A stretch of 64,000 bases of DNA from Photobacterium sp. GJ3 (GCF_018199995.1 NZ_CP073578.1:2790001-2854000), one strand, 5' to 3'. Shown: positions 1-14,489, counted from the stretch's first letter. Notes: generated by a model from the sequence alone, not told the origin. Numbers and translations are program-made.

Positions 1-670
1 TGTCCAGACGAACAGAAGCATAGAATTTCAGGGCGTTACCACCTGTTGTTGTTTCCGGGTTCCCAAACATCACACCAATCTTCATTCGGATCTGGTTGAT
101 GAAGATACACATACAGTTTGACTGTTTCAGGTTACCGGTCAGCTTACGCATCGCCTGAGAAAGCATCCGAGCTTGCAGACCCATGTGAGAGTCACCCATT
201 TCGCCTTCGATTTCAGCTTTCGGGGTCAGGGCGGCAACGGAGTCGACAACAATCAGATCAACAGCACCAGAGCGTGCCAGCGCGTCACAGATTTCGAGTG
301 CCTGCTCACCGGTATCCGGCTGAGAAACCAGCAGCTCATCGATGTTCACGCCCAGTTTCTTCGCATAAATCGGATCCAGTGCGTGCTCAGCATCGATGAA
401 GGCACAGGTTTTGCCTTTACGCTGTGCTGCAGCAATGGTTTCCAGCGTCAGCGTGGTTTTACCTGAAGATTCCGGACCATAGATTTCTACGATACGACCC
501 ATTGGCAGGCCGCCAGCGCCCAGTGCGATATCCAGTGACAGAGAACCGGTTGAGATGGTTTCGATATCCATCGTACGGTTGTCACCCAGCTTCATGATGG
601 AGCCTTTACCGAACTGCTTTTCGATCTGACCCAGGGCAGCGGCAAGAGCCTTCTGTTTGTTGTCGTCCAT
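1..670 (-). CDS. recA: Recombinase RecA, 3' end outside window
   Basis: RecA is the DNA-dependent ATPase that pairs homologous strands and triggers LexA self-cleavage in the SOS response. The first 223 codons are present, read leftwards off the window edge. They begin [20 protein letters not shown], carry the Walker A motif GPESSGKT near residue 67 and the Walker B-like [10 protein letters not shown] further on, and continue through the loop region [16 protein letters not shown]. The start at 670 is preceded by a good ribosome site (GGAGAG). A LexA box lies about 50 bases upstream. The gene follows pncC in the same direction, as in E. coli. Only truncation by the window edge prevents full confirmation. 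Confidence 0.97.
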   Translation of the reverse strand, partial: MDDNKQKALAAALGQIEKQFGKGSIMKLGDNRTMDIETISTGSLSLDIALGAGGLPMGRIVEIYGPESSGKTTLTLETIAAAQRKGKTCAFIDAEHALDPIYAKKLGVNIDELLVSQPDTGEQALEICDALARSGAVDLIVVDSVAALTPKAEIEGEMGDSHMGLQARMLSQAMRKLTGNLKQSNCMCIFINQIRMKIGVMFGNPETTTGGNALKFYASVRLD

Positions 671-719
671 TCGACTCTCCAACGGATGCTAATTCAAGAA
701 TTCAATTTACGGGTTAGTA

Positions 720-739
720 TACTGTCTATTCATACAGTG
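720..739 (-). promoter_or_regulatory. LexA (SOS) box upstream of recA
   Basis: The plus strand reads TACTGTCTATTCATACAGTG, matching the LexA consensus CTGT-N8-ACAG exactly in both half-sites (722-725 and 734-737). Its position about 50 to 70 bases before the recA start is what is expected for SOS control. Confidence 0.9.
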
Positions 740-800
740 TCTAGCACTGGATGCGATTTTTTTTCCGCTCCAGCCCGCTGACCGGAGCAGAGTGTGATCT

Positions 801-1289
801 TCACTGCATGGCCTGCAAGCGATCCAGAAAACCTTGCAAAGCGTACGCGACCGCCTGCTCACGAACGGCCTGCCTGTCCCCGTCAAACAAACAGGTCGTC
901 GCATGCTGCCAGCCGGTTGTATCCGCCCAGGCAAAGCACACGGTGCCAACCGGCTTTTGCGGTGTGCCGCCATCCGGTCCGGCAATGCCACTGATCGCGA
1001 CACTCATCTGAGCACGGGAATGAGCCAGTGCCCCCGCAGCCATTTCCAGCACGACGGGCTCGCTGACGGCACCATACTGTGCCAGTGTTGCCGCCTGAAC
1101 CGCCAGCATTTCCTGCTTTGCCTCATTGCTGTAGGTCACAAATGCCCGGTCAAACCAGGCTGAGCTTCCGGCAATATCCGTGATGGCTGCGGAAACACCC
1201 CCGCCCGTACAGGATTCTGCTGTTGTGCCCAGCCATTGACGTGCAACCAAGGCTTTTCCCAGTTGGGCGGCGAGTAAGGTCTCTGCCAT
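801..1289 (-). CDS. pncC: Nicotinamide-nucleotide amidohydrolase (CinA C-terminal family)
   Basis: The 162-residue product matches the stand-alone CinA C-terminal domain family (E. coli PncC/YgaD), which deamidates nicotinamide mononucleotide in the pyridine nucleotide salvage cycle. Visible family motifs include the N-terminal [25 protein letters not shown] loop, the segment [11 protein letters not shown] and the conserved [18 protein letters not shown] stretch. The reading frame runs further upstream to 1388, but the start at 1289 is chosen because GGAGG lies seven bases before it and because MAETLL is where the family begins. It is transcribed towards recA and divergent from mutS. Function is by family only. 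Confidence 0.9.
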   Translation of the reverse strand: MAETLLAAQLGKALVARQWLGTTAESCTGGGVSAAITDIAGSSAWFDRAFVTYSNEAKQEMLAVQAATLAQYGAVSEPVVLEMAAGALAHSRAQMSVAISGIAGPDGGTPQKPVGTVCFAWADTTGWQHATTCLFDGDRQAVREQAVAYALQGFLDRLQAMQ

Positions 1290-1441
1290 CTGCTTTCCTC
1301 CGTGCGCAGTCGATCCAGCCACCTTACTCGGTTGCGCCACCAGCATCAAGCCATAGAAATTCTTCCGGCCCTCTTTGCCCGTCCACACCTTTCACGTATC
1401 CTAGTCAGCCTGATTTTTCTCGGTTTGAAGCGGGCGACAGC

Positions 1442-4012
1442 GTGACAGTACAAAGTTTAGAAAAACACACTCCCATGATGCAGCAATATCTCAGAATCAA
1501 GGCAGAAAACCCTGATGTGCTGCTGTTTTACCGGATGGGCGATTTCTACGAACTCTTCTTTGACGATGCCAAGCAAGCCTCACAACTGCTCGATATTTCG
1601 CTGACCAAACGGGGGGCGTCCAATGGCCAGCCAATCCCCATGGCAGGTGTGCCATATCACGCCGTAGAAGCCTATCTGGCGAAACTGGTTCAGTTAGGCG
1701 TATCGGTTGCAATTTGCGAGCAGATCGGCGATCCGGCCACCAGCAAAGGACCGGTTGAACGCCAGGTCGTGCGTATTGTTACTCCCGGAACCGTCAGTGA
1801 TGAAGCGCTGCTGCATGAACGGCGCGATAACCTGATTGCCGCTATTTTCTGCCAGAACGGCCGCTTCGGTTACGCCACGCTGGATATCACCTCCGGCCGC
1901 TTTATGCTGACCGAGCCTGAAACCGAAGAAGCAATGCAGGCCGAGCTGCAGCGCACCAGCCCTGTTGAACTGCTGTACCCGGAAGATTTCCCGCTGCCGG
2001 GCCTGTTCAGTCATCTCAAAGGAGCGCGACGCCGTCCGGTGTGGGAATTTGCGCTGGAAACGGCCCGCCAGCAACTGACTCTGCAATTCGGGACCCGTGA
2101 TCTGGTGGGCTTTGGCGTTGAAAACGCTGAATTTGGTCTGTGTGCCGCTGGCTGTCTGCTTCAATATGTGAAAGATACGCAGCGCACGGCCCTGCCCCAT
2201 ATCCGAGCGATTACCCGGGATACACAAGAGCAGTCCGTGATTCTGGATGCAGCAACCCGCCGCAATCTGGAACTGACCCAAAACCTGGCCGGGGGCACCG
2301 ACAACACACTGGCTTCAGTACTGGATCAGACCGCGACGCCTATGGGCAGCCGTTTACTCAAACGCTGGCTGCATCAGCCGGTGCGAAACCACCAACAGCT
2401 GAATCAGCGACTGGATGCCATCGGCAATCTGAAAGACAGCGGCATGTTTGCCGAACTGGCCGATGTTCTGCGTCATATGGGCGATCTTGAACGCATTCTG
2501 GCCCGGCTGGCGCTGCGTTCTGCACGGCCGCGCGATCTGGCCCGGATGCGGACTGCACTACAGTATCTGCCTGAACTGGCTGGACTCATGACTGAGTTCA
2601 GCAGCGATCATCTGCGTCAGCTTGCCGAATACAGCCAGCCCATGGATGAGCTGTGTACGCTGCTGGAACGCGCGGTGATCGAAAACCCGCCCGTGGTGAT
2701 CCGTGATGGCGGCGTCCTGGCGCCCGGATACAATGCCGAGCTGGATGAGTGGCGCGATCTGGCCGATGGTGCCACGAAATTCCTCGAGGAGCTGGAAGCC
2801 AGCGAACGCGAACGACATGATATCGACAGCCTGAAAGTTGGGTTCAATCAGGTGCACGGTTTTTATATTCAGATCAGTCGGGGCCAGAGCCATAAAGTGC
2901 CCAGCCATTATGTACGCCGCCAGACGCTGAAAAATGCCGAACGCTATATCATTCCCGAGCTGAAAGCACATGAAGATAAAGTGCTGAACTCCAAGTCCAA
3001 AGCGCTGGCACTGGAGAAAAAGCTGTGGGAAGAACTCTTCGATCTCTTGCTGCCTCATCTGGCACAGTTGCAGCAGACTGCCGCGGCGCTCTCTGAGCTG
3101 GATGTGCTGGCGAATCTGGCGGAGCGTGCCGACACGCTGAACTACTGCCGTCCGCACCTGACAGACAAACCGGGTGTTGAAATCAGTGCCGGTCGTCACC
3201 CGGTCGTTGAGCAGGTGCTGGATGACCCATTCATCGCCAACCCGATCTCACTGCATCAGGACCGGCGGATGCTGATCATCACGGGTCCGAACATGGGCGG
3301 TAAATCCACCTACATGCGCCAGACCGCACTCATTGCTCTGCTGGCACATGTTGGGTCTTATGTCCCGGCGGATGCTGCAACCATCGGCCCGCTGGACCGG
3401 ATTTTCACCCGGATTGGTGCTTCGGATGATTTGGCATCCGGCCGTTCGACCTTCATGGTCGAAATGACTGAAACCGCCAACATCCTCCACAATGCCACTG
3501 AAAACAGTTTGGTGCTGATGGATGAAATTGGTCGCGGCACCAGTACGTATGATGGTCTGTCTCTGGCCTGGGCGAGTGCTGAATGGCTGGCAGAGAAGAT
3601 TGCCGCCATGACCTTATTCGCCACCCACTACTTTGAACTGACCGAACTGCCTTCACTGTTACCGGGACTGGCGAATGTTCACCTGGACGCAATCGAGCAT
3701 GGCGATGAAATTGCGTTCATGCACGCCGTACAGGAAGGTGCGGCCAGTAAGTCTTTCGGCCTGGCCGTTGCCAGTCTGGCTGGTGTTCCGAAATCTGTGA
3801 TTAAGCGCGCCAAGCAAAAACTGCAGCAACTGGAAGCCAGCGGCCACCAGCAGGCGATTGCACAGCCAAGTCAGAACAGCAGCGATACTCAGCAACTGTC
3901 ACTGCTCCCTGAGCCAAGTGAAGTTGAAGAAGCGTTAGCACGTCTGAATCCAGACGAGCTAACGCCACGGCAGGCATTAGATGAACTCTATCGCCTTAAG
4001 GCTTTGCTGTAA
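1442..4012 (+). CDS. mutS: DNA mismatch repair protein MutS
   Basis: MutS recognises base mismatches and small loops and hands over to MutL. The 856-residue product has the mismatch-reading motif F-Y-E at residues 35-37 (in GDFYELF), the clamp and lever domains, and a C-terminal ABC-type ATPase with Walker [10 protein letters not shown] near residue 617, then [14 protein letters not shown] and the Walker B segment [12 protein letters not shown]. It ends with the usual beta-clamp/tetramer tail ([17 protein letters not shown]). The start is a GTG at 1442, chosen because it gives the family length (E. coli 853); the frame stays open to 1223, and an ATG at 1474 is a less likely alternative. A terminator follows at 4034. 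Confidence 0.97.
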   Translation: MTVQSLEKHTPMMQQYLRIKAENPDVLLFYRMGDFYELFFDDAKQASQLLDISLTKRGASNGQPIPMAGVPYHAVEAYLAKLVQLGVSVAICEQIGDPATSKGPVERQVVRIVTPGTVSDEALLHERRDNLIAAIFCQNGRFGYATLDITSGRFMLTEPETEEAMQAELQRTSPVELLYPEDFPLPGLFSHLKGARRRPVWEFALETARQQLTLQFGTRDLVGFGVENAEFGLCAAGCLLQYVKDTQRTALPHIRAITRDTQEQSVILDAATRRNLELTQNLAGGTDNTLASVLDQTATPMGSRLLKRWLHQPVRNHQQLNQRLDAIGNLKDSGMFAELADVLRHMGDLERILARLALRSARPRDLARMRTALQYLPELAGLMTEFSSDHLRQLAEYSQPMDELCTLLERAVIENPPVVIRDGGVLAPGYNAELDEWRDLADGATKFLEELEASERERHDIDSLKVGFNQVHGFYIQISRGQSHKVPSHYVRRQTLKNAERYIIPELKAHEDKVLNSKSKALALEKKLWEELFDLLLPHLAQLQQTAAALSELDVLANLAERADTLNYCRPHLTDKPGVEISAGRHPVVEQVLDDPFIANPISLHQDRRMLIITGPNMGGKSTYMRQTALIALLAHVGSYVPADAATIGPLDRIFTRIGASDDLASGRSTFMVEMTETANILHNATENSLVLMDEIGRGTSTYDGLSLAWASAEWLAEKIAAMTLFATHYFELTELPSLLPGLANVHLDAIEHGDEIAFMHAVQEGAASKSFGLAVASLAGVPKSVIKRAKQKLQQLEASGHQQAIAQPSQNSSDTQQLSLLPEPSEVEEALARLNPDELTPRQALDELYRLKALL

Positions 4013-4033
4013 CAGCCAAGCCTGTCTGCCGCA

Positions 4034-4066
4034 CAAAAAAAGGACGCCTGCCGGGCGTCCTTTTTC
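4034..4066. terminator. Bidirectional hairpin terminator between mutS and rpoS
   Basis: GGACGCC-tgcc-GGGCGTCC forms a GC-rich stem flanked by A7 on the left and T5 on the right, so it can end transcription of mutS (plus) and rpoS (minus). Confidence 0.85.
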
Positions 4067-4146
4067 AGGGTCTCTCTTTCCATAATATCTTTGTGCATTG
4101 AACCTTTGAGCAACGTCTCTCGATATCAGTTCTCTGCACTCAGTAC

Positions 4147-5148
4147 TTACATTTCCTGATTGAACAGAGATTCGATGTTCAGACCCTGATGGGTCAGCAT
4201 ATCCCGCAGGCGGCGCAGTCCTTCAACCTGAATCTGACGCACTCGCTCACGAGTCAGTCCAATCTCACGACCCACATCTTCAAGCGTGGATGCTTCATAA
4301 CCCAACAGACCAAAACGGCGGGCAAGCACTTCACGTTGTTTCGGATTCAGCTCTTGCAACCAAGTGACGATAGAATTTTTCATGTCGTCGTCCTGCGTTG
4401 AGGTTTCCGGACCACCGCAACGCTCATCCGGAATAATATCCAGCAAGGCTTTCTCGGTATCCCCGCCAATCGGATTATCAACCGAACCGACTCGCTCATT
4501 CAGGCGTAGCATCCGGTTCACGTCATCGACGGACTTATCCAGTTGCAGGGCGATATCTTCAGCGGTCGGTTCATGATCCAGCTTTTGGGCCAGTTCACGG
4601 GCTGTCCGCAAATAGACGTTCAGTTCTTTCACAACATGAATAGGCAAACGAATCGTCCGGGTTTGGTTCATGATGGCCCGCTCAATGGTTTGACGGATCC
4701 ACCAGGTCGCGTAAGTTGAGAAACGAAAACCACGCTCAGGGTCGAATTTTTCAACCGCACGGATCAGCCCCAAGTTACCTTCTTCAACCAGATCCAACAG
4801 CGCCAGACCACGATTGCTGTAACGGCGGGAAATTTTAACCACCAGACGCAGGTTACTTTCAATCATCCGCTTACGGGCGACTTCATCACCACGTAAGGCA
4901 CGACGCGCATAAAGAACTTCTTCCTCAGCGGTTAAAAGTGGGGAAAAACCAATTTCACCAAGGTAAAGCTGCGTTGCATCCAATGCTTTCTGAGTGACAC
5001 TATAAGACGAGATTTCCAGCTCGTCTTCCGTCTCTTCAACCTCGGATTTTGCTGAGATGTCAGCTTCCTGCTCTTCAACCTCAAGCTCTATATCGTCATC
5101 AAACTCATCGTAGTTTTCGATATCAGTAGCTGCATTACTTCTGCTCAT
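4147..5148 (-). CDS. rpoS: RNA polymerase sigma factor RpoS (sigma-38)
   Basis: RpoS is the general stress and stationary-phase sigma factor. The 333-residue protein has an acidic N-terminal tail (residues 10-48), region 1.2 ([16 protein letters not shown], about 57-72), region 2 including the -10 recognition helix ([20 protein letters not shown], about 143-162), the RpoS-typical [13 protein letters not shown], and the region 4 helix-turn-helix ([20 protein letters not shown]). It lies 54 bases downstream of nlpD on the same strand, the standard arrangement in which an rpoS promoter sits inside nlpD; I could not pin that promoter down here. The acidic N-terminal insert is longer than in E. 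coli. Confidence 0.97.
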   Translation of the reverse strand: MSRSNAATDIENYDEFDDDIELEVEEQEADISAKSEVEETEDELEISSYSVTQKALDATQLYLGEIGFSPLLTAEEEVLYARRALRGDEVARKRMIESNLRLVVKISRRYSNRGLALLDLVEEGNLGLIRAVEKFDPERGFRFSTYATWWIRQTIERAIMNQTRTIRLPIHVVKELNVYLRTARELAQKLDHEPTAEDIALQLDKSVDDVNRMLRLNERVGSVDNPIGGDTEKALLDIIPDERCGGPETSTQDDDMKNSIVTWLQELNPKQREVLARRFGLLGYEASTLEDVGREIGLTRERVRQIQVEGLRRLRDMLTHQGLNIESLFNQEM

Positions 5149-5202
5149 AGCGCCTCCCAGATAGCGTCTCGCAAATCCGGTTCATCACGCCCGAGCCGTC
5201 TG

Positions 5203-6264
5203 TCAGTCTGGCAGGTACTTGAGCGGATTCACTGACTTGCCTTTGTAACGGATCTCAAAGTGCAGCCGGACACTGTTGGTTCCTGAGCTGCCCATCGAGG
5301 CAATTTTCTGCCCCGCAGTCACCGTATCTTGCTCCCTGACAAGTACCTTCTCATTGTGCGCATAGGCACTCAGGTAGTCGTCATTATGTTTGATGATGAC
5401 CAAGTTGCCATAACCCCGGAGTGCATTGCCTGCATAGACAACTTTTCCGGCAGCGGTTGCGTTAACATCTTGTCCACGCTGACCCGCGATATCAATGCCT
5501 TTATTGCCGTTGTCCCGGCTCGAGAATCCGGCAATCACTCGTCCTTTAGTCGGCCATCTCCAAGTGTCAACTTTGCCATCGTCAGACTTTGAAGTCTTCG
5601 CTGTGTTTTCCTTTGGTTTTGCCTGAGTTGTAACAACTTTGTTACTTTTTGAGTCTTGAGAGTACTCTTTTGTGGAAGGACGATCAACACCTTTATTGGC
5701 GCTTTTTTGTACGTCTTTAGTCGAAGATTTCACCGGCACAGGTTTTGCAGCCGTTGTGGTTTGTGCTGGCTTACTTGGCTGAGTTGATTTTACAGGTGGT
5801 TTCACAGCGGCCACCGTCGTTGCCGCTGCAGCCGTGGCAGTCGTCGCTGTCGCTGTCGCAACTGGACCGACCACCACGGATGGCTGATAAGGAATGACTT
5901 CCCGCTTCGGTGGTACAGACGGTTTTTTCACGATGGGCTGTGAAGGTCGCGATGCGACTTTCTGACCATATTGTGGTGCAACGTATTTCGGTTTCCAGAG
6001 AAAGAGTTTCTGACCCGGAAAAATCGTATAGGGTGGTGATAACTGGTTAATATCAATCAGTTCATTGACATCACGCCCGGAAAGATAAGCAATGAAATAA
6101 AGGGTGTCGCCCTTTTGAACCTCATAATAACTGCCACGGTAACTACCACGCTCCGTGTTGTTATAATTGGCCCCTTGGGGCGGATAAGTTGCGCAAGCAG
6201 TCAGCAGATGGCCTGCTGCCAGCACCGCGAATAATTGACGCTTTTTTCCCTGCCACCCTTTCAT
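5203..6264 (-). CDS. nlpD: Murein hydrolase activator lipoprotein NlpD
   Basis: NlpD is an outer-membrane lipoprotein that activates the AmiC amidase during septum splitting. The 353-residue product has a lipobox LTAC with Cys24, a LysM peptidoglycan-binding domain (about residues 46-90), a long low-complexity Pro/Thr/Lys/Ala linker, and a C-terminal LytM/M23-like domain (about 240-350). The first zinc-binding position of M23 enzymes (H in HxGxD) is Asn here (NKGIDIAG), so the domain looks catalytically dead, as expected for an activator. The gene sits between pcm (3 bases upstream) and rpoS. It is shorter than E. coli NlpD (379), mainly in the linker. Confidence 0.94.
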   Translation of the reverse strand: MKGWQGKKRQLFAVLAAGHLLTACATYPPQGANYNNTERGSYRGSYYEVQKGDTLYFIAYLSGRDVNELIDINQLSPPYTIFPGQKLFLWKPKYVAPQYGQKVASRPSQPIVKKPSVPPKREVIPYQPSVVVGPVATATATTATAAAATTVAAVKPPVKSTQPSKPAQTTTAAKPVPVKSSTKDVQKSANKGVDRPSTKEYSQDSKSNKVVTTQAKPKENTAKTSKSDDGKVDTWRWPTKGRVIAGFSSRDNGNKGIDIAGQRGQDVNATAAGKVVYAGNALRGYGNLVIIKHNDDYLSAYAHNEKVLVREQDTVTAGQKIASMGSSGTNSVRLHFEIRYKGKSVNPLKYLPD

Positions 6265-6267
6265 CGG

Positions 6268-6897
6268 TTAAGCCAGCTCCCCTGCAACCAGCGGAACAAA
6301 GCGTACCGGTGTAATCTCTTCCGTCACATAGTGACCATCCAGACAGCGGATACACTTGAGCACTTGATTCATATCACCAACCGGGACCACCAAGCGCCCG
6401 CCTTCTGCCAGTTGAGCCAGCAACGCCGGCGGAACAATATCCGCAGCAGCCGTCACAATGATGGCATCAAAAGGACCTTTGCTTGACCACCCCTGCCAGC
6501 CATCACCATGCTTGGTGGAAATGTTATGTAAATCCAGTTGTTTAAAACGGCGCTTTGCCTGCCACTGCAGCTTTTTAATCCGCTCAACGGAGTAAACCCG
6601 ATCGACCAGATGAGACAGAATCGCCGTTTGATAGCCCGAGCCGGTGCCGATTTCAAGCACCCGGGAGCTCGGTGACAATGCCAGCAGTTCAGTCATGCGT
6701 GCAACAATGTAAGGCTGAGAGATTGTCTGCCCACTGCCGATTGGCAAAGCATTGTTTTCATAAGCTTTGTGAGACAAGGCTTCATCAATAAAATGCTCGC
6801 GGGGAACTTTGTCCATCACTTGCAGCACTTGCCGGTCAGCAATTCCCAGCTGACTCAAATATTCCATCAGGCTATGGCGTTGTTCCGCATAGCGCAT
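6268..6897 (-). CDS. pcm: Protein-L-isoaspartate O-methyltransferase
   Basis: This enzyme uses S-adenosylmethionine to methylate isoaspartyl residues and so start repair of aged proteins. The 209-residue product carries the family motif [15 protein letters not shown] and the SAM-binding motif [16 protein letters not shown]. The ATG at 6897 shares one base with the TAA stop of surE (TAATG), which points to translational coupling and fixes the start; the frame stays open 10 codons further upstream inside surE. It belongs to the truD-surE-pcm-nlpD-rpoS block. Confidence 0.95.
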   Translation of the reverse strand: MRYAEQRHSLMEYLSQLGIADRQVLQVMDKVPREHFIDEALSHKAYENNALPIGSGQTISQPYIVARMTELLALSPSSRVLEIGTGSGYQTAILSHLVDRVYSVERIKKLQWQAKRRFKQLDLHNISTKHGDGWQGWSSKGPFDAIIVTAAADIVPPALLAQLAEGGRLVVPVGDMNQVLKCIRCLDGHYVTEEITPVRFVPLVAGELA

Positions 6898-7649
6898 TAT
6901 CCGTTGTTCTCCACTTGTTTCATCCACTGCGACAGGTCATCTAACGCATCATGCGCGGTTAAATCAACCTGAAGCGGGGTCATTGAGACCTGCTTGCGCT
7001 CAATCGCATAAAAATCAGTGCCCGGCCCGGCATCCTGACAGCTGCCGGGAGGACCAAGCCAATAAATCGTTTTCCCGCGCGGATCGGTATCTTTGATCAT
7101 TTTTTCAGCCCGGTGTCGCGCCCCCAGGCGTGTGACCTGCCATTCACCCAGCTCGGACAAGGGGACATCCGGAACATTGATATTCAAAATTTTATTGCTG
7201 GGTAAAGGCTGAACCTTCAATCGGCCAACGACTTCCTTGACGACCTGAGCCGCTGTGGCAAAGTGCTCACGCCCCACCAGGGAAACGGCAATTGCAGGCA
7301 CACCTAAAAAATGCCCCTCGGTGGCTGCGGCGACGGTGCCCGAGTACAGCACATCATCGCCCAGATTGGCACCGTGGTTAATCCCGGCAACAACGATATC
7401 CGGCTTTTCAGTCATCCACTCATTGAGCGCAAAATGAACACAGTCGGTTGGTGTCCCTTCCACCGAAATCCGACGAATTCCTTCTTCACGGATCCGCAGC
7501 GGTGTTTCCAGCGTCAGAGAATTTGACGCGCCACTGCGATTACGGTCCGGTGCCACCACATAGACCTCCCCCAGTTCCTTCAGGGTATCGGCCAATGTAT
7601 TGATTCCTTCAGCAAAGATACCATCATCATTACTGATCAAAATTCGCAT
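6897..7649 (-). CDS. surE: 5'/3'-nucleotidase SurE
   Basis: SurE is a divalent-metal-dependent phosphatase acting on nucleoside monophosphates and short polyphosphates, tied to stationary-phase survival. The 250-residue product begins [15 protein letters not shown] with the metal-binding Asp pair at residues 8-9, and has the family segments SGASNSLT and [22 protein letters not shown]. The start at 7649 is preferred because AAAAGG sits about seven bases before it; an ATG three codons earlier lies directly against that ribosome site. The first 20 bases overlap the end of truD. Confidence 0.95.
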   Translation of the reverse strand: MRILISNDDGIFAEGINTLADTLKELGEVYVVAPDRNRSGASNSLTLETPLRIREEGIRRISVEGTPTDCVHFALNEWMTEKPDIVVAGINHGANLGDDVLYSGTVAAATEGHFLGVPAIAVSLVGREHFATAAQVVKEVVGRLKVQPLPSNKILNINVPDVPLSELGEWQVTRLGARHRAEKMIKDTDPRGKTIYWLGPPGSCQDAGPGTDFYAIERKQVSMTPLQVDLTAHDALDDLSQWMKQVENNG

Positions 7650-8697
7650 ATCTGCCATCCTTTTGTTCCGGCTCATCAATCAGCTCTCGCAACACGGCCG
7701 TTGCAAAGCAGCCCGCTGGCAGGGAGAACTGAACCACCAGTTGATCAGCTTCCAGCGACCACTGCATATCGCCTGGTCGCAACATCAGCGCACGGCGCTC
7801 ATGACGCATGCGGTTATCGCGGATCAGTTTGAGCAGCAAAGGTTCCTGCTCAATGATCTGCATTTCGAAGTCGGCAACCTCTCCCTGCGTCGGCAGCGCA
7901 TTGTCACCCATCATCGGAGCTGTAATCAGCACACTGCCCTGCTCAACCTGCGCCTGCAGCGCCGGGGTAACCTGCTCGACCAGCGTCCAGCTATCCGTCT
8001 CTTTGTCCTGAACACAGTCACCGGCCATCAGGGTCGCTGCCTGACCCGCCGCGATCCGCTGGGACAGGACGAGATTAAACAGCCAGGAACGTGCTGCAGA
8101 CAGATAAAAACTGCGTTTGCTCTTATCCCGAACCCGAAACTCATCGTTCCCCCAGGCACGGGCTTTGATCACGTTATTACCATCGTGGCCGAATCGCTGC
8201 GCACCAAAGTAGTTCGGCACACCGTGCTGCTCGATCTGTGTCAGGCGGGAGACGACATCCGCGGGCTGGTCCAGTTCACTCAGTCGCAGCTCAAATGTAT
8301 TGCCGGCCAGATCGCCTGGACGCAGTTTTTTATCATGGCGATCTGTGGCGATCACCTCAACCCCCGGGTGCTCTGCGACAAACTGCGTGAGATCCGGATC
8401 CGGTTTCCCCGGCAGGTGCACACTGAGCCATTGCTCGGTCACGGCATGGCGGTCTTTCAGTCCCGCCCAGCTGACATCCCGGGATTTTACGCCACAGGCT
8501 TTGGCAAGCTCATTGACAACATACTTGGTGTTTTCACCGGTTTTACGGATTTTCACCATGAAGTGTTCACCGCTACCGGCAAAATCAAATCCCAGTTGTT
8601 CTTTGACGATAAAGTCTTCCGGACGAACTTTGCTGCGCCCGCGGCAAACCGGCTTACCATACAGCCAGCTCAGGCTGTCCATTTCAATTGTCATCAT
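7630..8697 (-). CDS. truD: tRNA pseudouridine(13) synthase TruD
   Basis: TruD makes pseudouridine at position 13 of tRNA-Glu. The product of about 355 residues has the family signature around the catalytic aspartate, [15 protein letters not shown] (Asp82), plus [16 protein letters not shown] and the C-terminal [15 protein letters not shown]. The first two codons are both ATG (8697 and 8694), so the exact start may be one codon later. The stop lies 20 bases inside surE, and ispF ends 27 bases upstream, so the genes are tightly packed. Confidence 0.95.
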   Translation of the reverse strand: MMTIEMDSLSWLYGKPVCRGRSKVRPEDFIVKEQLGFDFAGSGEHFMVKIRKTGENTKYVVNELAKACGVKSRDVSWAGLKDRHAVTEQWLSVHLPGKPDPDLTQFVAEHPGVEVIATDRHDKKLRPGDLAGNTFELRLSELDQPADVVSRLTQIEQHGVPNYFGAQRFGHDGNNVIKARAWGNDEFRVRDKSKRSFYLSAARSWLFNLVLSQRIAAGQAATLMAGDCVQDKETDSWTLVEQVTPALQAQVEQGSVLITAPMMGDNALPTQGEVADFEMQIIEQEPLLLKLIRDNRMRHERRALMLRPGDMQWSLEADQLVVQFSLPAGCFATAVLRELIDEPEQKDGRYANFDQ

Positions 8698-8724
8698 GTT
8701 TACAGTTTCCAGAAAGGAGCCCGG

Positions 8725-9198
8725 TTACAGGGAACGCAGTAACACAACCGCTTCGCAGGCAATGCCTTCTTTGCGGCCCGTAAAGCCCAAACGCTCGGAA
8801 GTGGTGGCCTTTACATTAATATTATCGACCGTGGTTTCAAGATCGTCGGCAATTCGCTGACACATTTCGTCGATATAAGGTGCCATCTTGGGTGCCTGGG
8901 CGATAATGGTGACATCCAGATTCCCAAGACAATAGCCTTTCGCTTTCACTTTGGAATAGACATCGCGCAGCAACATCCGGCTGTCTGCACCTTTCCACTC
9001 AGCATCCGTGTCCGGGAAATGACGACCAATATCACCGGCACCAATCGCCCCCAGTAGAGCATCGCAAACCGCATGGAGTGCAACATCACCATCTGAATGC
9101 GCCACCAGACCAAATTCATAAGGGACGGCCACGCCACCGATGATCACCGGGCCTTCACCGCCAAATTTATGTACGTCAAAACCATGTCCAATTCGCAT
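8725..9198 (-). CDS. ispF: 2-C-methyl-D-erythritol 2,4-cyclodiphosphate synthase
   Basis: IspF closes the cyclodiphosphate ring in the non-mevalonate (MEP) isoprenoid pathway. The 157-residue protein starts [10 protein letters not shown], with zinc ligands Asp8 and His10, and continues with [21 protein letters not shown] and the signature [10 protein letters not shown]. Its ATG shares one base with the stop of ispD (TAATG), so the two steps of the pathway are translationally coupled. Confidence 0.97.
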   Translation of the reverse strand: MRIGHGFDVHKFGGEGPVIIGGVAVPYEFGLVAHSDGDVALHAVCDALLGAIGAGDIGRHFPDTDAEWKGADSRMLLRDVYSKVKAKGYCLGNLDVTIIAQAPKMAPYIDEMCQRIADDLETTVDNINVKATTSERLGFTGRKEGIACEAVVLLRSL

Positions 9199-9893
9199 TA
9201 TGCCTGCTCCTTTTGTCGTTGCTGCAGGTAAAATTCGGCCAATGCCAGATCTTCCGGCTGTGTGATTTTCAAATTATCGGCCCGCCCGGTGACCAGGCGC
9301 GGTGCATAACCGCAATGTTCCAAGGCTGAAGCTTCATCAGTAACGACAGCGCCGTCTGCAAGTGCCTTTGTCATGGCGTCACGGAGCTGACCTGCCCGGA
9401 ACATCTGTGGTGTGAGGGCATGCCAGAGATCCGTGCGTTCTACCGTCATGGCGATCGCCTGGCGGCCATTACCACGCTTCATGGTATCCCGCACTGGTGC
9501 GGCCAGGATTGCGCCACATTCGCTTTGATGTGCCTGTTCAATCAGACGGGAAATATCCTCCTGATGAAGGCAAGGCCGGGCCGCATCGTGAACCAGCACC
9601 CAATCGTTATCCGATAAAGCTGCCAAACCGGCGAACACGGAATCAGCACGTTCCGCGCCCCCCTGAACCACAGTCACTTCGGGACGAGCAGAGAGTGGGA
9701 GATGCTGAAAATAGGGGTCGCTGTCGCTGATCGCAATCACCACACGACCGATCGCGGGGTGTTGCAGCAGACAGTCAACGGTATGTTCTAAAATTGTTTT
9801 TCCTGCAATCAACAGGTACTGCTTGGGCCGATCAGCCTGCATACGGCTGCCGATACCGGCGGCTGGCACAACTGCAGTTAAGGTTTGAGTCAT
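9198..9893 (-). CDS. ispD: 2-C-methyl-D-erythritol 4-phosphate cytidylyltransferase
   Basis: IspD adds CMP to methylerythritol phosphate in the MEP pathway. The 231-residue protein has the nucleotide-binding N-terminus [19 protein letters not shown], the active-site stretch [11 protein letters not shown] and the family segment ALTPQMFR. It lies between ftsB and ispF, the usual gammaproteobacterial order ftsB-ispD-ispF. Confidence 0.97.
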   Translation of the reverse strand: MTQTLTAVVPAAGIGSRMQADRPKQYLLIAGKTILEHTVDCLLQHPAIGRVVIAISDSDPYFQHLPLSARPEVTVVQGGAERADSVFAGLAALSDNDWVLVHDAARPCLHQEDISRLIEQAHQSECGAILAAPVRDTMKRGNGRQAIAMTVERTDLWHALTPQMFRAGQLRDAMTKALADGAVVTDEASALEHCGYAPRLVTGRADNLKITQPEDLALAEFYLQQRQKEQA

Positions 9894-9932
9894 GATGGGT
9901 TTACTGCCAAATAAACGCCTGCGGGTGCTCTC

Positions 9933-10214
9933 CTAGGGAGTGTTATCACCCACAATGCGAAAAAAAGTTTCTCCGGGTTTGATCATACCAAGTTCATGGC
10001 GGGCCCGCTCTTCAACGGCTTCCAGCCCCTGATGCAGGTCATGAATTTCTGCGTACATCTGCTGATTTCGCTGCACCAGTTCCGCGTTGGCTTTCTGCTG
10101 AAGCGCGACGTTGTCTTTCAGCGCCACGTAATCAGACATCCCATTTTTGCCAAACCAGAACTCGTACTGCAGCCAGGATAATACCAATAGCAACACGGCA
10201 CTGAATACTCGCAT
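9933..10214 (-). CDS. ftsB: Cell division protein FtsB
   Basis: FtsB is a small bitopic membrane protein that forms the FtsQLB complex at the septum. The 93-residue product has a single N-terminal membrane helix (VFSAVLLLVLSWLQYEFWF), then a coiled coil (about residues 28-65) and the conserved end ARHELGMIKPGETFFRIV. The start at 10214 (MRVFSAV) is chosen over an upstream ATG because it puts the membrane helix at the N-terminus and gives the family length. Located directly after eno, as in E. coli. Confidence 0.93.
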   Translation of the reverse strand: MRVFSAVLLLVLSWLQYEFWFGKNGMSDYVALKDNVALQQKANAELVQRNQQMYAEIHDLHQGLEAVEERARHELGMIKPGETFFRIVGDNTP

Positions 10215-10331
10215 GCAAGCCTCATTCTCGGTTGATTCGTTCAAGCGACAGGCCGGATTTACCGCCCGGGAAGCGGTAATAATCCCATAAAGCGCCCGGT
10301 GTGACCAGTTCCGGTTCAGCCATTCGGGCAT

Positions 10332-10358
10332 AAAAAAGCCGCTCTGATGAGCGGCTTA
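10332..10358 (-). terminator. Hairpin terminator after eno
   Basis: On the minus strand AAGCCGCT-catcag-AGCGGCTT is followed by a T run, 43 bases beyond the eno stop. It separates eno from ftsB. Confidence 0.85.
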
Positions 10359-10400
10359 TCCATCTTGTATCCGTCAGACGGACAAAGTGTCGTTTCAGAC

Positions 10401-13481
<3,081 letters not shown>

Positions 13482-13593
13482 TTAGTATACCAGACACATT
13501 TTATTGCCACAACGTGAAAACTATCACAGTAAAGCGAGTTGCTTCTTGTTCCAAATCAAGCCCGGAATTCTTGACGAAGAAATCCCTGAGCAA

Positions 13594-14415
13594 TCAGTCC
13601 TGAGCTGCCGGGCCGCCCGATTTCTCACGTTTTTTTACCTGTTCCCATTCGGCATCGAGTTCATCCAGCGAACAATGTTCAACCGACTTGCCCTGTTCAG
13701 CAACCGCCTGCTCCACCTCACGGAAACGACGCTCGAACTTCCGGTTCGCCTTCTGAAGCGCGGCTTCCGGTTTCACGTTCAGATGCCGGGTGAGATTCAC
13801 CACTGCAAAAAGCAGATCGCCCAGTTCTTCTTCGATCCTGTCCTGATCCGGCACGGCTTGAAGCGCTTCTTCCATGACTTCTTCTATTTCTTCCTGCACC
13901 TTCTCAACCACAGGCCCCAGCGTCGGCCAGTCAAACCCGTAGCGGGCACAACGTTTCTGGATTTTATCCGCCCGGCTGAGTGCCGGCAGCGCTTTGGGGA
14001 TATTGGCCAGAATGCTATTGTCCTGCCCTTTTTCAGCGCGTTCTTTGGCTTTTTCTGCTTCCCAGTTGGCATGAATCGCCGCTTCATTGTCGAATTCAGC
14101 CCCGGAGAAAACATGCGGATGTCGCCGAATCAGTTTGTGATTGATCCCGCTGACCACATCCTCAAAATCAAACAGTCCTTTTTCCTTGCCGAGCTGGCTG
14201 TAGAAAATGACCTGAAACAGCAGATCACCCAGTTCTTCTTTCACCTCATCCCAGTTCTCTTCTGCGATCGCATCGGCAACTTCATACGCTTCTTCCAGCG
14301 TATGCGGCACAATGGAGGCGAAGTCCTGCTGCAGATCCCAGGGACATCCGCCGTCCGGATCCCGCAATTGCGCCATGATCGACAGCAGCTGATTGATAGG
14401 GGTGTTGTGACTCAT
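13594..14415 (-). CDS. mazG: Nucleoside triphosphate pyrophosphohydrolase MazG
   Basis: MazG hydrolyses nucleoside triphosphates to monophosphates and pyrophosphate, and is linked to clearing unwanted nucleotides and lowering ppGpp. The 273-residue product shows the duplicated MazG fold: CPWDLQQ and [10 protein letters not shown] with [13 protein letters not shown] in the first half, and [14 protein letters not shown] in the second, with the metal-binding EExxE pattern in each. It lies downstream of relA on the same strand as in E. coli, but without mazEF between them. Confidence 0.95.
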   Translation of the reverse strand: MSHNTPINQLLSIMAQLRDPDGGCPWDLQQDFASIVPHTLEEAYEVADAIAEENWDEVKEELGDLLFQVIFYSQLGKEKGLFDFEDVVSGINHKLIRRHPHVFSGAEFDNEAAIHANWEAEKAKERAEKGQDNSILANIPKALPALSRADKIQKRCARYGFDWPTLGPVVEKVQEEIEEVMEEALQAVPDQDRIEEELGDLLFAVVNLTRHLNVKPEAALQKANRKFERRFREVEQAVAEQGKSVEHCSLDELDAEWEQVKKREKSGGPAAQD

Positions 14416-14443
14416 GTGTGCATTTTCCTGTTTCTGTCATCAA

Positions 14444-14470
14444 AGAAAAGCGGGCTCTGGCCCGCTTTCT
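14444..14470 (-). terminator. Hairpin terminator after relA
   Basis: On the minus strand AAAGCGGG-ccagag-CCCGCTTT is followed by TCTTTG, 20 bases beyond the relA stop. It lies just before the mazG start region. Confidence 0.7.
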
Positions 14471-14489
14471 GTTACCTGTTGCGTGGTAC

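Noticed and set aside
7600..8742. Long plus-strand open frame opposite truD and surE (380 codons)
   Set aside because: It is antisense to two well-supported enzymes and its translation has no recognisable domain.
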